A program made the translations under genes and the position numbers. The notes under the pieces are model-generated. The model was given only the letters and a program-made list of their open reading frames with translations. It did not search any database and had not been told where the DNA came from. From Pararhizobium sp. (GTDB lineage: Bacteria > Pseudomonadota > Alphaproteobacteria > Rhizobiales > Rhizobiaceae), in the NCBI GenBank assembly GCA_017794825.1, contig CP051237.1, positions 5,226,501 to 5,290,500 on the forward strand: 64,000 bases of DNA, written 5' to 3'. Below, one piece after another: positions 15,511-24,206 of the stretch (the first letter of the stretch is position 1; the number at the start of each line of letters is the position of its first letter).

Positions 15511-16461
15511 TTACATAATCTGACCGATCAGCGATTTCGGCATCATCATGTGAACGCCCTTATGTCCATTCACGGCCTGGGTCACATACAGGTCCGCGCC
15601 CACGCTGCATAGCGAATAGGCGTCTGCCTTGGAGACGCCGGCCAGTTCGTTCAGCCAGGCGATCATGTCGCGCAACGCCATTTCCGCGCAAACATCGAGG
15701 CTCGGGTTCATGCCCATTGTAACGTAATGCGTTGACGTTTCAGCGCGCGGATATTTGAGCGAGAGATCCTCGCGCAATGTCAACTTGAACGTTCCTGTCA
15801 GCGCGGTCTCGAGCGCTGTCACGCAAACTTCCCCGTGTCCTTGCACTGCGTGCCCGTCTCCACATGAAAACAGCGCGCCATCGTTGAACACAGGAAGATA
15901 AAGCGTGCTGCCTGCGCCCAAATCCTTGTTGTCGAGGTTGCCGCCCATCGCCCTGGGCATCAGCGTTGTGATGCGTCCCCATCCCGGTGGCGGCGCTACG
16001 CCCATTATTCCGAAGAACGGCGAGAGCGGGATGTCGATTCCGCTGTGATGGCGCCCCAGTTTCTTTTCCATGTCGATGGGGATGATTTTGACGATAGGCG
16101 CGTCGAAATCGTCGGGAAGAACGCCCGCAAGCGGCAGGATCGCATTGTAGGCCCAGTCCTGTCGCAGTTCTATCGACTGCACCTGAACTTCAAGAACATG
16201 TCCTGGTTTCGCGCCTTCAACGGCGACCGGACCCGTCAGTATGTGCGGACCTGGGCCTTTGTCGCGCGCTGACGCGTGAATCTCTTCGAGTTCCGGCGGC
16301 ACAATGAAACCGTCTTCTGTGCGCGCCTTGGCGATCGGCTGGCCGGAAAGTGTCTCAATTCGCACGACATCTCCACTGCCTACCGTCAAAACCGGCGGCA
16401 ATTTTGCGTCGAAAAAGCCCCAATGACAGGTTTCGACACTGGATTTGAGCACGTGGTCCAT
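15511..16461 (-). CDS. Acetamidase/formamidase family amidohydrolase
   Basis: FmdA_AmdA family enzyme of 316 aa, hydrolysing short amides such as formamide or acetamide to ammonia and the acid. Family blocks are GPVAVEGAKPGHVLEVQV (about 77-94), the GIMGVAPPPGWGR segment, the DNKDLGAGSTLYLPVFNDGALFSCGDGHAVQGHGEV core containing the conserved G-D-x-H, and ALRDMIAWL near the end. The length agrees with the family. It is divergent from an ABC importer of the nitrate/taurine type across a 288-bp spacer, suggesting joint control of uptake and hydrolysis of a nitrogen compound. AAGGGA precedes ATG 16461. Confidence 0.88.
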   Translation of the reverse strand: MDHVLKSSVETCHWGFFDAKLPPVLTVGSGDVVRIETLSGQPIAKARTEDGFIVPPELEEIHASARDKGPGPHILTGPVAVEGAKPGHVLEVQVQSIELRQDWAYNAILPLAGVLPDDFDAPIVKIIPIDMEKKLGRHHSGIDIPLSPFFGIMGVAPPPGWGRITTLMPRAMGGNLDNKDLGAGSTLYLPVFNDGALFSCGDGHAVQGHGEVCVTALETALTGTFKLTLREDLSLKYPRAETSTHYVTMGMNPSLDVCAEMALRDMIAWLNELAGVSKADAYSLCSVGADLYVTQAVNGHKGVHMMMPKSLIGQIM

Positions 16462-16599
16462 TTGTTTGTCCCTTCAGTAGTTCAGCTTTGCAACATCGTT
16501 GTTGCCGCGCTGATAGTCACTTTGCATGTGGTCTGAGCATTGCTCCGCAAATACTGCACAAAAAATAGCCATAACATTTTCATGCGCATTATTTCGTCA

Positions 16600-16623
16600 A
16601 AATGTATTTGACATATTACATTT
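16600..16623. promoter_or_regulatory. 24-bp inverted repeat, candidate operator over a TTGACA box
   Basis: AAATGTA and TACATTT are exact complements separated by 10 bp in the spacer between the formamidase and the ABC transporter genes. A consensus-like -35 box TTGACA (16608-16613) sits inside it, although no good -10 follows at 17 bp. The geometry suits a dimeric repressor such as GntR type. No regulator gene is adjacent. Confidence 0.45.
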
Positions 16624-16749
16624 CGCTCCACAAGACTGGGGTCAGTTCAAAGCGACGCCTGTTCCGGCGCGCTCTCGAATCCCATCCAATCCCGTGTTGC
16701 TGACGCCCTGGAAGGCAGATGCGAACAATTCAGAGCAAGGAGACATTTC

Positions 16750-17781
16750 ATGCTGACCAGGCGATCCGTAATGCTTTCTATGGGCGCAGCCGCCCTTGCA
16801 GGGTCGACCCTGACCGGCGCGTCGAGGTCTGCCTTTGCCCAAACGAAGAAAATCAAGGTCGGCGAGGTTGTCAGAACGCAATTCTATACCCCGATGTATG
16901 TGGCGCTGGGATTGGGTTACGTGGAAGAGGAAGGGCTGGATGTCGAACTCATCTCAGCGGGCGGCAGCGACAAAGTCGGCGCCCTTGTCCTGACCGATAG
17001 CGTTGATTTCGGTCTCGCCGGACCGGAAGTTGCCATCTACATCACGAATGGCGAGTCGCCAGACAAGCCGGAAATTTTCTGCGCTCTCACCGGAACGGAC
17101 GGCTATTTCCTGGTGTCCAAGGAAAAGATCGACAATTTCGAATGGTCCATGCTCAACGGCAAGACGATCATGGCGCAGCGTCCGGGCAGCACGCCTGAGC
17201 TTTGTTTCGAATACCTGCTGAAGCAGAACGGCGTTGACGAGGCGACAATCTCCGGTCTTGTCACCAACATAGGCCAGGCGGCGCGCGAAGGCGCATGGCT
17301 GTCCGGCGACTATGATTTTGCTCTGATGATCGAACCGGCGTTGTCTCGGCTGGAAAAGTCCGGCGACCTATTTGTCATCACGTCGATCGGCAAGGAAATG
17401 GGGCGCGTGGAATACACCTCCTTCTTCGCCAAGAAGAGCTGGCTTGCCGAGAATGCGGACGTCGCGCAAAGCTGGACCAACGCGATCGCCAAGGCTCAGA
17501 AGTGGATGGAAACTGCGACGCCGCAGGAAATTGGTGAGGTTATCAAGCCATTTTTCGCCAGTGTCAGTATGGAAGACCATATTCAGGTCATCGATCGCTA
17601 TCTCAATGCAGGCGGTCCGATCTGGGCCACCAGCCCGGAAGTCGATGAAGGCGGAATTGCCAAGCTGCAGGAACTGATGGTTTCCGGCGGGGTCATGAGC
17701 GCTGACCAGATCGTGCCCTACGATACGGTGGTGACCAAGGAATATTCCGACAAGGCAAAAGCACTCGTGGGTAAAAGTTAG
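16750..17781 (+). CDS. ABC transporter substrate-binding protein (NMT1/SsuA-like)
   Basis: Periplasmic binding protein of 343 aa. It begins with a Tat signal (TRRSVM, then a hydrophobic stretch ending SAFA-QT). The mature part has the NMT1/TauA fold pattern: Q-F-Y-T-P-M-Y-V-A-L-G-L-G-Y near the start and the Q-R-P-G-S-T-P-E block around residue 143. Family ligands include pyrimidine precursors, sulfonates, nitrate and amides. AAGGAGA precedes ATG 16750. It is the first gene of a three-gene importer operon divergent from the formamidase. Confidence 0.88.
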   Translation: MLTRRSVMLSMGAAALAGSTLTGASRSAFAQTKKIKVGEVVRTQFYTPMYVALGLGYVEEEGLDVELISAGGSDKVGALVLTDSVDFGLAGPEVAIYITNGESPDKPEIFCALTGTDGYFLVSKEKIDNFEWSMLNGKTIMAQRPGSTPELCFEYLLKQNGVDEATISGLVTNIGQAAREGAWLSGDYDFALMIEPALSRLEKSGDLFVITSIGKEMGRVEYTSFFAKKSWLAENADVAQSWTNAIAKAQKWMETATPQEIGEVIKPFFASVSMEDHIQVIDRYLNAGGPIWATSPEVDEGGIAKLQELMVSGGVMSADQIVPYDTVVTKEYSDKAKALVGKS

Positions 17782-18567
17782 TTGTCAGCTAATTCCGTCG
17801 AGATTTCGAATGTTTCTCTGAGCTATTACACTCCAGAGCGTGAAACACTCGCTCTGGAGCAGATTTCGCTGAATGTTGAAAGCGGTCAATTTGTTGCAAT
17901 AGTCGGCTCGTCTGGATGTGGCAAAAGCACGCTCCTGTCCGTTGTCGCCGGACTGGTGCCGCCAACCGAAGGAACGGTGCTTGTGAACGGCAAGTACGTT
18001 CAGGGCACGTCTCCGAATATCGGCTACATGTTCCAGAAGGACACGTTGCTCGAGTGGCGAACGGTGCTGCAAAACGCTCTGCTTGGCTCTGAATTGCTCG
18101 GATTGGACAAGAACAAGTCAAGGGAACGGGCGAAAAGCTTGCTGACCAGCTACGGCCTTGGCGAATTTCTTCATGCCCTGCCAACTCAATTGTCGGGAGG
18201 AATGCGTCAAAGGGCGGCGCTTGCGCGGACATTGTGCACGGCGCCGGATGTGCTGTTGCTCGACGAACCGTTTTCCGCGCTTGATTTCCAAACGAAACTG
18301 GCCTTGTCCGACGAGATATCCGGTATCCTTCGCGCCGAGGGAAAGACGGTCATACTGGTTACCCATGACATCGCCGAAGCCGTGTCGATTGCAGACCGTG
18401 TTATCGTGATGAGCAGGCGGCCCGGTCGTATCAAATCGGACCACCGCATCACCTATCCGAGCGCGGGCGGCGAGCGTCCAAGCCCTTTCAAGGCCCGCTC
18501 ATGTCCCGAGTTCAATGGATATTTTCAGGCCGTCTGGGACGAGCTTGATGTTCACAAGGTTGAGTAA
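17782..18567 (+). CDS. ABC transporter ATP-binding protein (nitrate/taurine type)
   Basis: ATPase of 261 aa driving the importer. It has Walker A GSSGCGKST (about 42-50), Q-loop MFQKDTLLEW, signature LSGGMRQR, Walker B VLLLDEPFSALD and switch histidine in VTHDIAEA. The assigned start is TTG 17782, immediately after the stop of the binding-protein gene, implying translational re-initiation; no distinct ribosome-binding site is visible. The permease gene follows after 8 nt. Confidence 0.92.
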   Translation: MSANSVEISNVSLSYYTPERETLALEQISLNVESGQFVAIVGSSGCGKSTLLSVVAGLVPPTEGTVLVNGKYVQGTSPNIGYMFQKDTLLEWRTVLQNALLGSELLGLDKNKSRERAKSLLTSYGLGEFLHALPTQLSGGMRQRAALARTLCTAPDVLLLDEPFSALDFQTKLALSDEISGILRAEGKTVILVTHDIAEAVSIADRVIVMSRRPGRIKSDHRITYPSAGGERPSPFKARSCPEFNGYFQAVWDELDVHKVE

Positions 18568-18575
18568 GATCCGAA

Positions 18576-19436
18576 ATGTCCGATGAAACCCTGACCGCAA
18601 CGGAACAAAATCTCGCCCCGTCGCAGCCGGAAATCAGCGACGGGTTTGCGAACTATTTGCGGACGCAGCGCCGCCGGTCCGCTCAGGTCACCATGTTCCA
18701 GATCGGAATAGTCGTCGGTTTTCTTATTCTGTGGGAACTGGCTCCCAGGCTGAACTGGATTAATCCGATGCTGACGAGCTACCCGTCGGCTGTGCTGCGC
18801 ACCTTATGGGGGCTCATCCTGGACGGCAGTTTGTGGGGGCATACGCTCGCGACGTTCTACGCGACTTTGATCGGTTTCGTCGGAAGCCTCATTATCGGAA
18901 TCGCCGTAGCCGCTCTTCTATGGCTCTCACCGTTTCTGAGCAAGGTGCTGGATCCCATCATAGTCGTGCTCAATGCTCTTCCGAAGATTGCCTTGGTTCC
19001 GGTCTTTTTCATCTGGCTGGGTGCTACGAGTTCGATTTACGCGATGGCGATCTCGATCAGCGTTTTCGTCACCATTGTCATGCTTTATACGGGCTTTGAG
19101 GCGGTCGACGAGGACAAGATCAGACTCGCAAAACTGTATGGCGCGTCCCGTATCCAGATACTGAGAAAGATCATCCTTCCCGGAAGCGTTCCAACCATGA
19201 TCTCGGCTTTGAAGATCAGCGCCGGACTATCGCTGGTCGGCGTTGTGGTTGGAGAGTTTCAGGCTTCCAAGGCGGGCCTCGGATATCTGATCACATTTGG
19301 CGGACAGATATTCCAGATGAATCTCGTCATGACGTCTCTGGTGATACTCGCTTTTCTGTCGACTGTTCTGTTCGCCGCCATCAAATATTTCGAAAGCTAT
19401 ATCTACAGGCGTCGCGGCATCAAATCGGGCCAGTGA
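18576..19436 (+). CDS. ABC transporter permease (nitrate/taurine type)
   Basis: Membrane protein of 286 aa with about six transmembrane helices after a 40-residue polar N terminus. The EAA loop KLYGASRIQILRKIILPGSVP (about 188-208) contacts the ATPase. It completes the importer with the two upstream genes and ends 22 nt before the convergent histidine kinase gene. Confidence 0.92.
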   Translation: MSDETLTATEQNLAPSQPEISDGFANYLRTQRRRSAQVTMFQIGIVVGFLILWELAPRLNWINPMLTSYPSAVLRTLWGLILDGSLWGHTLATFYATLIGFVGSLIIGIAVAALLWLSPFLSKVLDPIIVVLNALPKIALVPVFFIWLGATSSIYAMAISISVFVTIVMLYTGFEAVDEDKIRLAKLYGASRIQILRKIILPGSVPTMISALKISAGLSLVGVVVGEFQASKAGLGYLITFGGQIFQMNLVMTSLVILAFLSTVLFAAIKYFESYIYRRRGIKSGQ

Positions 19437-19458
19437 ATATCCAGACGTAAGGTTCTGG

Positions 19459-20547
19459 TTACCTGGCCGAAGCGACGAGCTGGCCAGGTATCTGGAAGCA
19501 GATGGTCGCGCCGTTGTCGAATTCGGAATCGTCGATCCAGACAGTTCCGCCGCGCACCTCGACAAGCTGCTGCACGGCGGCGAGGCCAAATCCGTGGACG
19601 GCGCCTTGCGAGTCTGAATGCGGCGCGCCGCCGATCGGATGGTCTTTCGATGCGAAACCCTTGCCGTCGTCCGACACCTTGATCACAAGCCATTCGCCGT
19701 CTCTGTCTGCAATCACGTCAACTGTAACGCCGACGCGCGATTTAGAGAATTTGATGGCGTTGTCCAGCAGGTTTCTCAAAATGATCTGGAGCGCAGCCTT
19801 GTCCGTCGTTACCTGACATGTGGGGATGGTGACGGTTTTCGTGGACAGCGGATCCAGTATCGCCACCAGGTCCGAGCAGACATGGTGCAGATCGACTGTC
19901 TGGTGAGGCGCAAGGTCCAGCGTCAGCGACCGCGCATAGGACAGCATGTCGTCTATTTGGGACAGCGCCTTTTGAGTCATGTCGCCGGCCTTGACCAGTA
20001 GCTCGGTCTTGCCGTCGCCCAGATCCTCGAAACCTTCGCTGATCATCTCGACAATCAGGCCGATTTGGCGCAATGGCCCCCGCAGATCATGGGCCGCAGT
20101 GGACGTAAACAGCGCAAGATCATCGTTCAGGGCTTTGATTTTCGCGTTGCTCTCCGCCTGTTTGAACTGGGTTTCCTTGAATTCGGTGATATCGGTCGCG
20201 ATACCGATAATTCCGGTTATCACGTCGCCCGTTCGGATCGGCGACAGCGTGGTCTGCCACCATATCGGACCTGTCGAAAGATCGATATTTTCCTCATAGG
20301 TGTACGCCGCTTTGCTGCTCAGACATTTGCGGTAGTTTTTCGTTATCGTGTCTGCGGTCCGTTCGGGGAGAAAGTCATAGGGAGACTTGCCGAAGACTTC
20401 TTCGTTCTTCAGGCCGCTCATTTGTTCATGACTGCTATTGAGCCTGCGGAACCTGAACTCTTCCCCCGGCAGCACGTCGAGCACGAAGATCGGCACTTCG
20501 ATGGAATCGAGAATCTCTTCCGAATTTACTACCGCGGACGTCGGCAT
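19459..20547 (-). CDS. PAS domain sensor histidine kinase
   Basis: Cytoplasmic kinase of 362 aa with no transmembrane helix. A PAS domain with PAC motif occupies about 8-125; the dimerisation domain has the phospho-acceptor H153 in TAAHDLRGPLRQ; the ATPase domain has the N box LRNLLDNAIKFS, G1 box VSDDGKGF and a G2 box HGFGLAAVQ. The H box resembles kinases of the phytochrome-like group that often pair with single-domain regulators. It lies 7 nt after the radical SAM gene on the same strand, so they are probably co-transcribed. Confidence 0.9.
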   Translation of the reverse strand: MPTSAVVNSEEILDSIEVPIFVLDVLPGEEFRFRRLNSSHEQMSGLKNEEVFGKSPYDFLPERTADTITKNYRKCLSSKAAYTYEENIDLSTGPIWWQTTLSPIRTGDVITGIIGIATDITEFKETQFKQAESNAKIKALNDDLALFTSTAAHDLRGPLRQIGLIVEMISEGFEDLGDGKTELLVKAGDMTQKALSQIDDMLSYARSLTLDLAPHQTVDLHHVCSDLVAILDPLSTKTVTIPTCQVTTDKAALQIILRNLLDNAIKFSKSRVGVTVDVIADRDGEWLVIKVSDDGKGFASKDHPIGGAPHSDSQGAVHGFGLAAVQQLVEVRGGTVWIDDSEFDNGATICFQIPGQLVASAR

Positions 20548-20554
20548 GTCAGGC

Positions 20555-22330
20555 TCAACCGTTTACAGCGCTTACCAGTTCTCTGACCTTCCGGGTGTGC
20601 GCAACGGCCTGTTGGGCGCCTCGCGTCTGCGTCAGCAGATCGAATGAGCTGTCTTCGTCGTCGGTGACCGCAGTCATCGCCTTGTCTGTGTATGACGCCG
20701 CGTTCGGGTCGCGCTTCACGGTCCGGGCGAGCAGCAGTAGATCCACTATCGAACGAACGATCCGGCCGTGCTTCACCACCGTCTCGCCGACGTAGCGCGG
20801 CCAGAACACGACGGGATGGACCCGGGGCAGGCCGTGCCGGCGCTCGTCAGGATGCTTGAGCCGGAGGACTCCGCTTTGCAGCGGATGCACGCGCTCCAGA
20901 GGAACCGTCGTCTTGAAAGTGAAAAGCACTTTGAGCAATCTGAACAGCGGAACACCCGAGGCGGCGGCGCGGCGCAGCAATGTGAGCGTGTGTTCCTTGG
21001 AATAATAAAGCGACCAGGCCTCCTCGTAGATGGCCTTGAATTCCTCATCGCTCATCTTTTCATGCGCGGTGCAGACATGCTCAAGATCGTAGATGTTGAG
21101 ATCGGGCTCCATGGCTATGCCCTGGTTCCACAGCTTCTGATGGTCTTCGGAGCCCGGCAGGGGCGTAAGCAGGAAGAATTCGATGATATCAAGCGGCAGT
21201 TCTTCCTGGATGATTTCGATATCGCGCCGTATCGATTCCGGCGTGTCGGCAGGGAAACCCAGAATATAGCCAGCCATCGTTATGATGCCCTGGTCTTTCC
21301 AGGCGAGCAGCATCTTGCGGTATTCGGTGATCTTGTTCTGGCGCTTCTTCGCGCTCGCCAGATTGTCCGGATTGACGTTCTCGAGACCGATGAATACGCG
21401 CGTCATGCCGGCGCGCTTGGCCTTCTCGATGAAGTTCTCGATCTTGTGGCACAGCGTGTCTACCTGGATCATCAATCCGATCGGTATCCCGTCGCGTTCA
21501 CGCAGCAAGATAAGTCTGTCGAAGATCGCTTCCCAGTGCCTGTTCCGGGCGAAATTGTCGTCCGTGATGAAGAACTTGCTGATTCCCTGTTCCCAGTTCA
21601 GCCGCACGATCTGTTCGATGTCGTCGGCTGAACGGAATCGAGACTTGCGTCCCTGCACGTTGATGATGGTGCAGAAGGAGCACTGATAGGGGCAGCCGCG
21701 GCCTGCGTCGAAACTGGTGCTCAAGCCCAGCGTGCGCTTGACGTTGACTTTCGGGAGAATCGGCACGGGCGTTTCATTGAGGCCCGGCAGATCGTTCATG
21801 AAGTTGTAGACTGGCTGGAGCTTGTTCTCGGCGGCGTCGATCAGCACCTGGTCCAACCGGCCTTCCGCCTCTCCGGCGAACATGGCTATGCCGAGGTCTC
21901 GGCAGGCGTCCAGTTCGATGGCCTTTCCGTCGAGCATGGCCAGGCAGCCGGAAATATGGAACCCGCCCATCGCGACCGGAACGCCTGCGTCTCGAAACGG
22001 CCGCGCAATATCCAGCGCGCGCGGATACTGGTTCGACTGAACCCCGACCAGCGCGACCAAGCCGAAATTTCCGTGCTGGCTCAGTGTCTTCAGCAAGGAT
22101 TTGGTTTTGACGCGCGTGTTGGTTTCGTCGATGATCGTGATTTCGATGTCGACGTCGTCGCCGAGCACGCGGCGCTCCGCGCAATCGGCGGCGATCCCGT
22201 AAACGGCGGCCAGCGAATTCGACGGAATCATGGCGCGCCACCAGCGAATGACATAGCCGTCATCATCGTAGTGTGATGGTTTGATCAGGATAAGCTGAAA
22301 GCGGCGTTTGGCTTGATTGAGGTTGGCCAA
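20555..22330 (-). CDS. B12-binding domain radical SAM protein
   Basis: Radical SAM enzyme of 591 aa. The N-terminal cobalamin-binding-like domain (about 10-170) lacks an obvious DxHxxG motif. The core has the [4Fe-4S] cluster motif C213-C217-C220 in GCPYQCSFC, followed by the ITDDNFARN and GLENVNP strands of the partial TIM barrel, and a C-terminal extension of about 150 residues with hydrophobic segments. Family members do methylations and rearrangements in pigment, hopanoid and antibiotic synthesis; no substrate is suggested here. The start is TTG 22330 with AGGGA 7 nt upstream; no ATG occurs nearby. Co-transcription with the histidine kinase downstream is unusual. Confidence 0.85.
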   Translation of the reverse strand: MANLNQAKRRFQLILIKPSHYDDDGYVIRWWRAMIPSNSLAAVYGIAADCAERRVLGDDVDIEITIIDETNTRVKTKSLLKTLSQHGNFGLVALVGVQSNQYPRALDIARPFRDAGVPVAMGGFHISGCLAMLDGKAIELDACRDLGIAMFAGEAEGRLDQVLIDAAENKLQPVYNFMNDLPGLNETPVPILPKVNVKRTLGLSTSFDAGRGCPYQCSFCTIINVQGRKSRFRSADDIEQIVRLNWEQGISKFFITDDNFARNRHWEAIFDRLILLRERDGIPIGLMIQVDTLCHKIENFIEKAKRAGMTRVFIGLENVNPDNLASAKKRQNKITEYRKMLLAWKDQGIITMAGYILGFPADTPESIRRDIEIIQEELPLDIIEFFLLTPLPGSEDHQKLWNQGIAMEPDLNIYDLEHVCTAHEKMSDEEFKAIYEEAWSLYYSKEHTLTLLRRAAASGVPLFRLLKVLFTFKTTVPLERVHPLQSGVLRLKHPDERRHGLPRVHPVVFWPRYVGETVVKHGRIVRSIVDLLLLARTVKRDPNAASYTDKAMTAVTDDEDSSFDLLTQTRGAQQAVAHTRKVRELVSAVNG

Positions 22331-22540
22331 GTAAATGTCCCTGTATTAGGATTTCGCGGTCATCGTATATCAAGCGATGTAAAGTTCGAGCGACACTATA
22401 TTCGTTTCCGCCGACAATATCGACCATCAAATCCCCGGATTTTTTATTGCCGCGGATCACCGCTGACAATGGCCGCACTTGCCGGCAGACCAACGACAAG
22501 GCGCATTGCTGCGTCAGCATGCGGACCCGTTGCAAGTCAG

Positions 22541-22556
22541 ATAAGTGTATGCTTAT
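22541..22556. promoter_or_regulatory. Candidate ArsR operator
   Basis: ATAAG and CTTAT form a perfect inverted repeat with 6 bp between, ending 8 bp before the ArsR start codon. ArsR-family repressors usually bind such AT-rich palindromes over their own promoter. The position so near the start, without a ribosome-binding site, suggests a very short leader. Upstream in the 234-bp divergent spacer there is also a small AAATCC/GGATTT palindrome at 22429-22442. Confidence 0.5.
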
Positions 22557-22564
22557 ATGTTCTC

Positions 22565-22879
22565 ATGATTGACAACGACGTTTTCAAAGCGCTGGCCGAT
22601 CCGACGCGCCGCACAATCTTCGAAAAGCTGGCGGCAGGAAGCATGAACGCCAGCGCGCTGCGGGAAGGCATGGACATCAGTCAGCCGGCGATGTCCCAGC
22701 ACCTGTCTGTTCTGCGCAATGCAAATCTTGTCCGGGAAGAACGAAAGGGGCGTTTCGTCAATTACGAGGTCAATCCGGAAGGGCTCGCGCAGATCGCCGG
22801 TTGGCTTGCGAAATACCGCGCCTACTGGCCGGCGCGGATCGACGCCCTCAGGGCCCTGTTGAAGGAAATGGATCAATGA
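22565..22879 (+). CDS. ArsR-family winged-helix transcriptional regulator
   Basis: Repressor of 104 aa. Typical ArsR features are FKALADPTRRTIFEKL at the N terminus, the recognition helix in ISQPAMSQHLSVLRNANLV, and the wing ERKGRFVNYEVN. There are no paired metal-binding cysteines, so it is not a classical metalloregulator; it belongs with the SdpR/SRPBCC-linked members. Its stop overlaps the start of the SRPBCC gene (ATGA), a familiar pairing. The longer frame from 22313 runs through the promoter and is not used. Confidence 0.9.
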   Translation: MIDNDVFKALADPTRRTIFEKLAAGSMNASALREGMDISQPAMSQHLSVLRNANLVREERKGRFVNYEVNPEGLAQIAGWLAKYRAYWPARIDALRALLKEMDQ

Positions 22880-23232
22880 CGCATTCAAGGAAAACGCCTC
22901 AGAAGGATCTGGTTTTGGACTATTTCCTCGATGCTCCGCCGGAAAAGGTCTGGCGGGCGATCCGGCTTGAAGAATTCCGTGTCGCGTGGCTGCCGAATTG
23001 CGATCTCAAGGAGGCGCATCCGATTGCCGAGACGCCGGGCGAAGAAATCAGCTTCCGCATGCGCGAAGATGATCAGTCGCAAGATCCAAGCACAGTGACG
23101 TTTCAGATCGGGTCCGATTTTTATGGCGGAACGCGATTGAGAGTCATTCACCGGCTGGACGCGGTCGGGGCAGGGCGCACGCCGCCCGTGGCGGCCAATG
23201 GCAATGGCGAATGTCTGTTGCGGGCAGCCTGA
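22876..23232 (+). CDS. SRPBCC domain protein (AHSA1-like)
   Basis: START/Bet v1-like protein of 118 aa beginning DYFLDAPPEKVWRAI, the first strand and helix of the SRPBCC fold, and continuing to VIHRL. Usual members are about 140-160 aa, and the final 25 residues here are low in secondary-structure signal, so the C terminus is short. It overlaps the ArsR gene by 4 nt and is surely co-expressed and probably controlled by it. Biochemical role unknown; the fold binds hydrophobic ligands. Confidence 0.78.
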   Translation: MTHSRKTPQKDLVLDYFLDAPPEKVWRAIRLEEFRVAWLPNCDLKEAHPIAETPGEEISFRMREDDQSQDPSTVTFQIGSDFYGGTRLRVIHRLDAVGAGRTPPVAANGNGECLLRAA

Positions 23233-23273
23233 CCATGCAGGCGGCGCCGTGTCGCCTGCAACAGGAGAGAGTG

Positions 23274-23879
23274 ATGAGCGGAGCAACGCAATTCGTTCCA
23301 ATGGTCGTGGAGCAATCCAGCCGCGGAGACCGGTCCTTCGATATCTATTCGAGGCTTTTGCGCGAGCGCATCGTTTTCCTGAACGGCGAGGTCAACGACG
23401 CAGTATCGGCTGTGGTTTGCGCCCAGTTGCTGTTGCTTGAGGCCGAAAATCCTCAAAAACCGATCAATCTCTATATAAATTCGCCGGGCGGCGTCGTGAC
23501 CAGCGGATTTGCCATCTACGACACGATGCAGTTCATCAAGGCGCCCGTCCACACATTATGCATGGGAACGGCCCGATCGATGGGTTCTTTCCTGCTGATG
23601 GCCGGTGAGCCGGGACACCGGACGGCGCTGCCCAACGCCAGTCTTCATGTGCATCAGCCACTGGGCGGATTTCAGGGGCAGGCGTCGGATATCCTGATCC
23701 ACGCCGAAGATATCCGGAGCACCAAACAGCGGATAACCAGGCTCTATGCGGCGCATTGCGGTCGGACCTACGAGGAGGTGGAGCGCACGCTTGATCGCGA
23801 TCACTTCATGACGCCGGATGAAGCGTTGGCGTGGGGCCTGATCGACGGCGTGCTTGCCCAGCGTGATGACGCAGGTTGA
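23274..23879 (+). CDS. clpP: ClpP-family ATP-dependent protease subunit (paralogue)
   Basis: Serine protease subunit of 201 aa. The catalytic triad is complete: S102 in TARSMGSF, H127 in HVHQPLGG and D176 in LDRDHFMT, with the same spacing as E. coli ClpP. The nucleophile motif reads ARSMGS instead of AASMGA, marking it as a divergent paralogue; no clpX follows. ATG 23274 has AGGAGAG upstream. It would associate with ClpX or ClpA rings or with the housekeeping ClpP. It lies 42 nt after the ArsR-SRPBCC pair on the same strand and may share that transcript. Confidence 0.88.
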   Translation: MSGATQFVPMVVEQSSRGDRSFDIYSRLLRERIVFLNGEVNDAVSAVVCAQLLLLEAENPQKPINLYINSPGGVVTSGFAIYDTMQFIKAPVHTLCMGTARSMGSFLLMAGEPGHRTALPNASLHVHQPLGGFQGQASDILIHAEDIRSTKQRITRLYAAHCGRTYEEVERTLDRDHFMTPDEALAWGLIDGVLAQRDDAG

Positions 23880-24206
23880 AAATCATCGTTGAGGTTCCCA
23901 TATCCCCGGTTCTGCGGCGTGCATAGCGCGGCGTTGGCGTCGATGAGGATCAGCGACGTCGCGAAAACACGGTGGTCGGCCTCTTTGCCTTGGGAAGTTT
24001 TGCTGCTATAGGATTTCCCGACATCGAAGGTGAGAGTGCAACTGGCGCCGGTCTCGATTTGACTTGGACGTGGGATTATTTTATTGCAATAATTCCAGAT
24101 AGGCTCTTGTGGATTTTCGAATCGACGACTATTAAGAGTGAAAACAGACACGCGGCGCGTGGGACTGACGGGTCCTTTTTACGCGCCGTAAACGCGTGAG
24201 CGGCAC
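23880..24206 (+). other. 327-bp leader region of the secE operon, no gene seen
   Basis: No tRNA-Trp gene, commonly found just before secE in this order, could be recognised here. Candidate promoters are TTGACT at 24059 with an AT-rich spacer, and TTGTGG-17-TATTAA at 24107-24135. A GGCGCGT/ACGCGCC stem around 24150-24185 enclosing a T-run lies near the secE start and could affect its translation. Confidence 0.5.
24107..24135 (+). promoter_or_regulatory. Candidate sigma-70 promoter for secE-nusG
   Basis: TTGTGG (24107-24112), 17-bp spacer, TATTAA (24130-24135). This would give a leader of about 65 nt before secE. Chosen by eye; the TTGACT at 24059 is an alternative. Confidence 0.35.

Noticed and set aside
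23880..24206. tRNA-Trp gene before secE
   Set aside because: No cloverleaf, no T-loop GTTCGA-type motif with matching acceptor arms was found.
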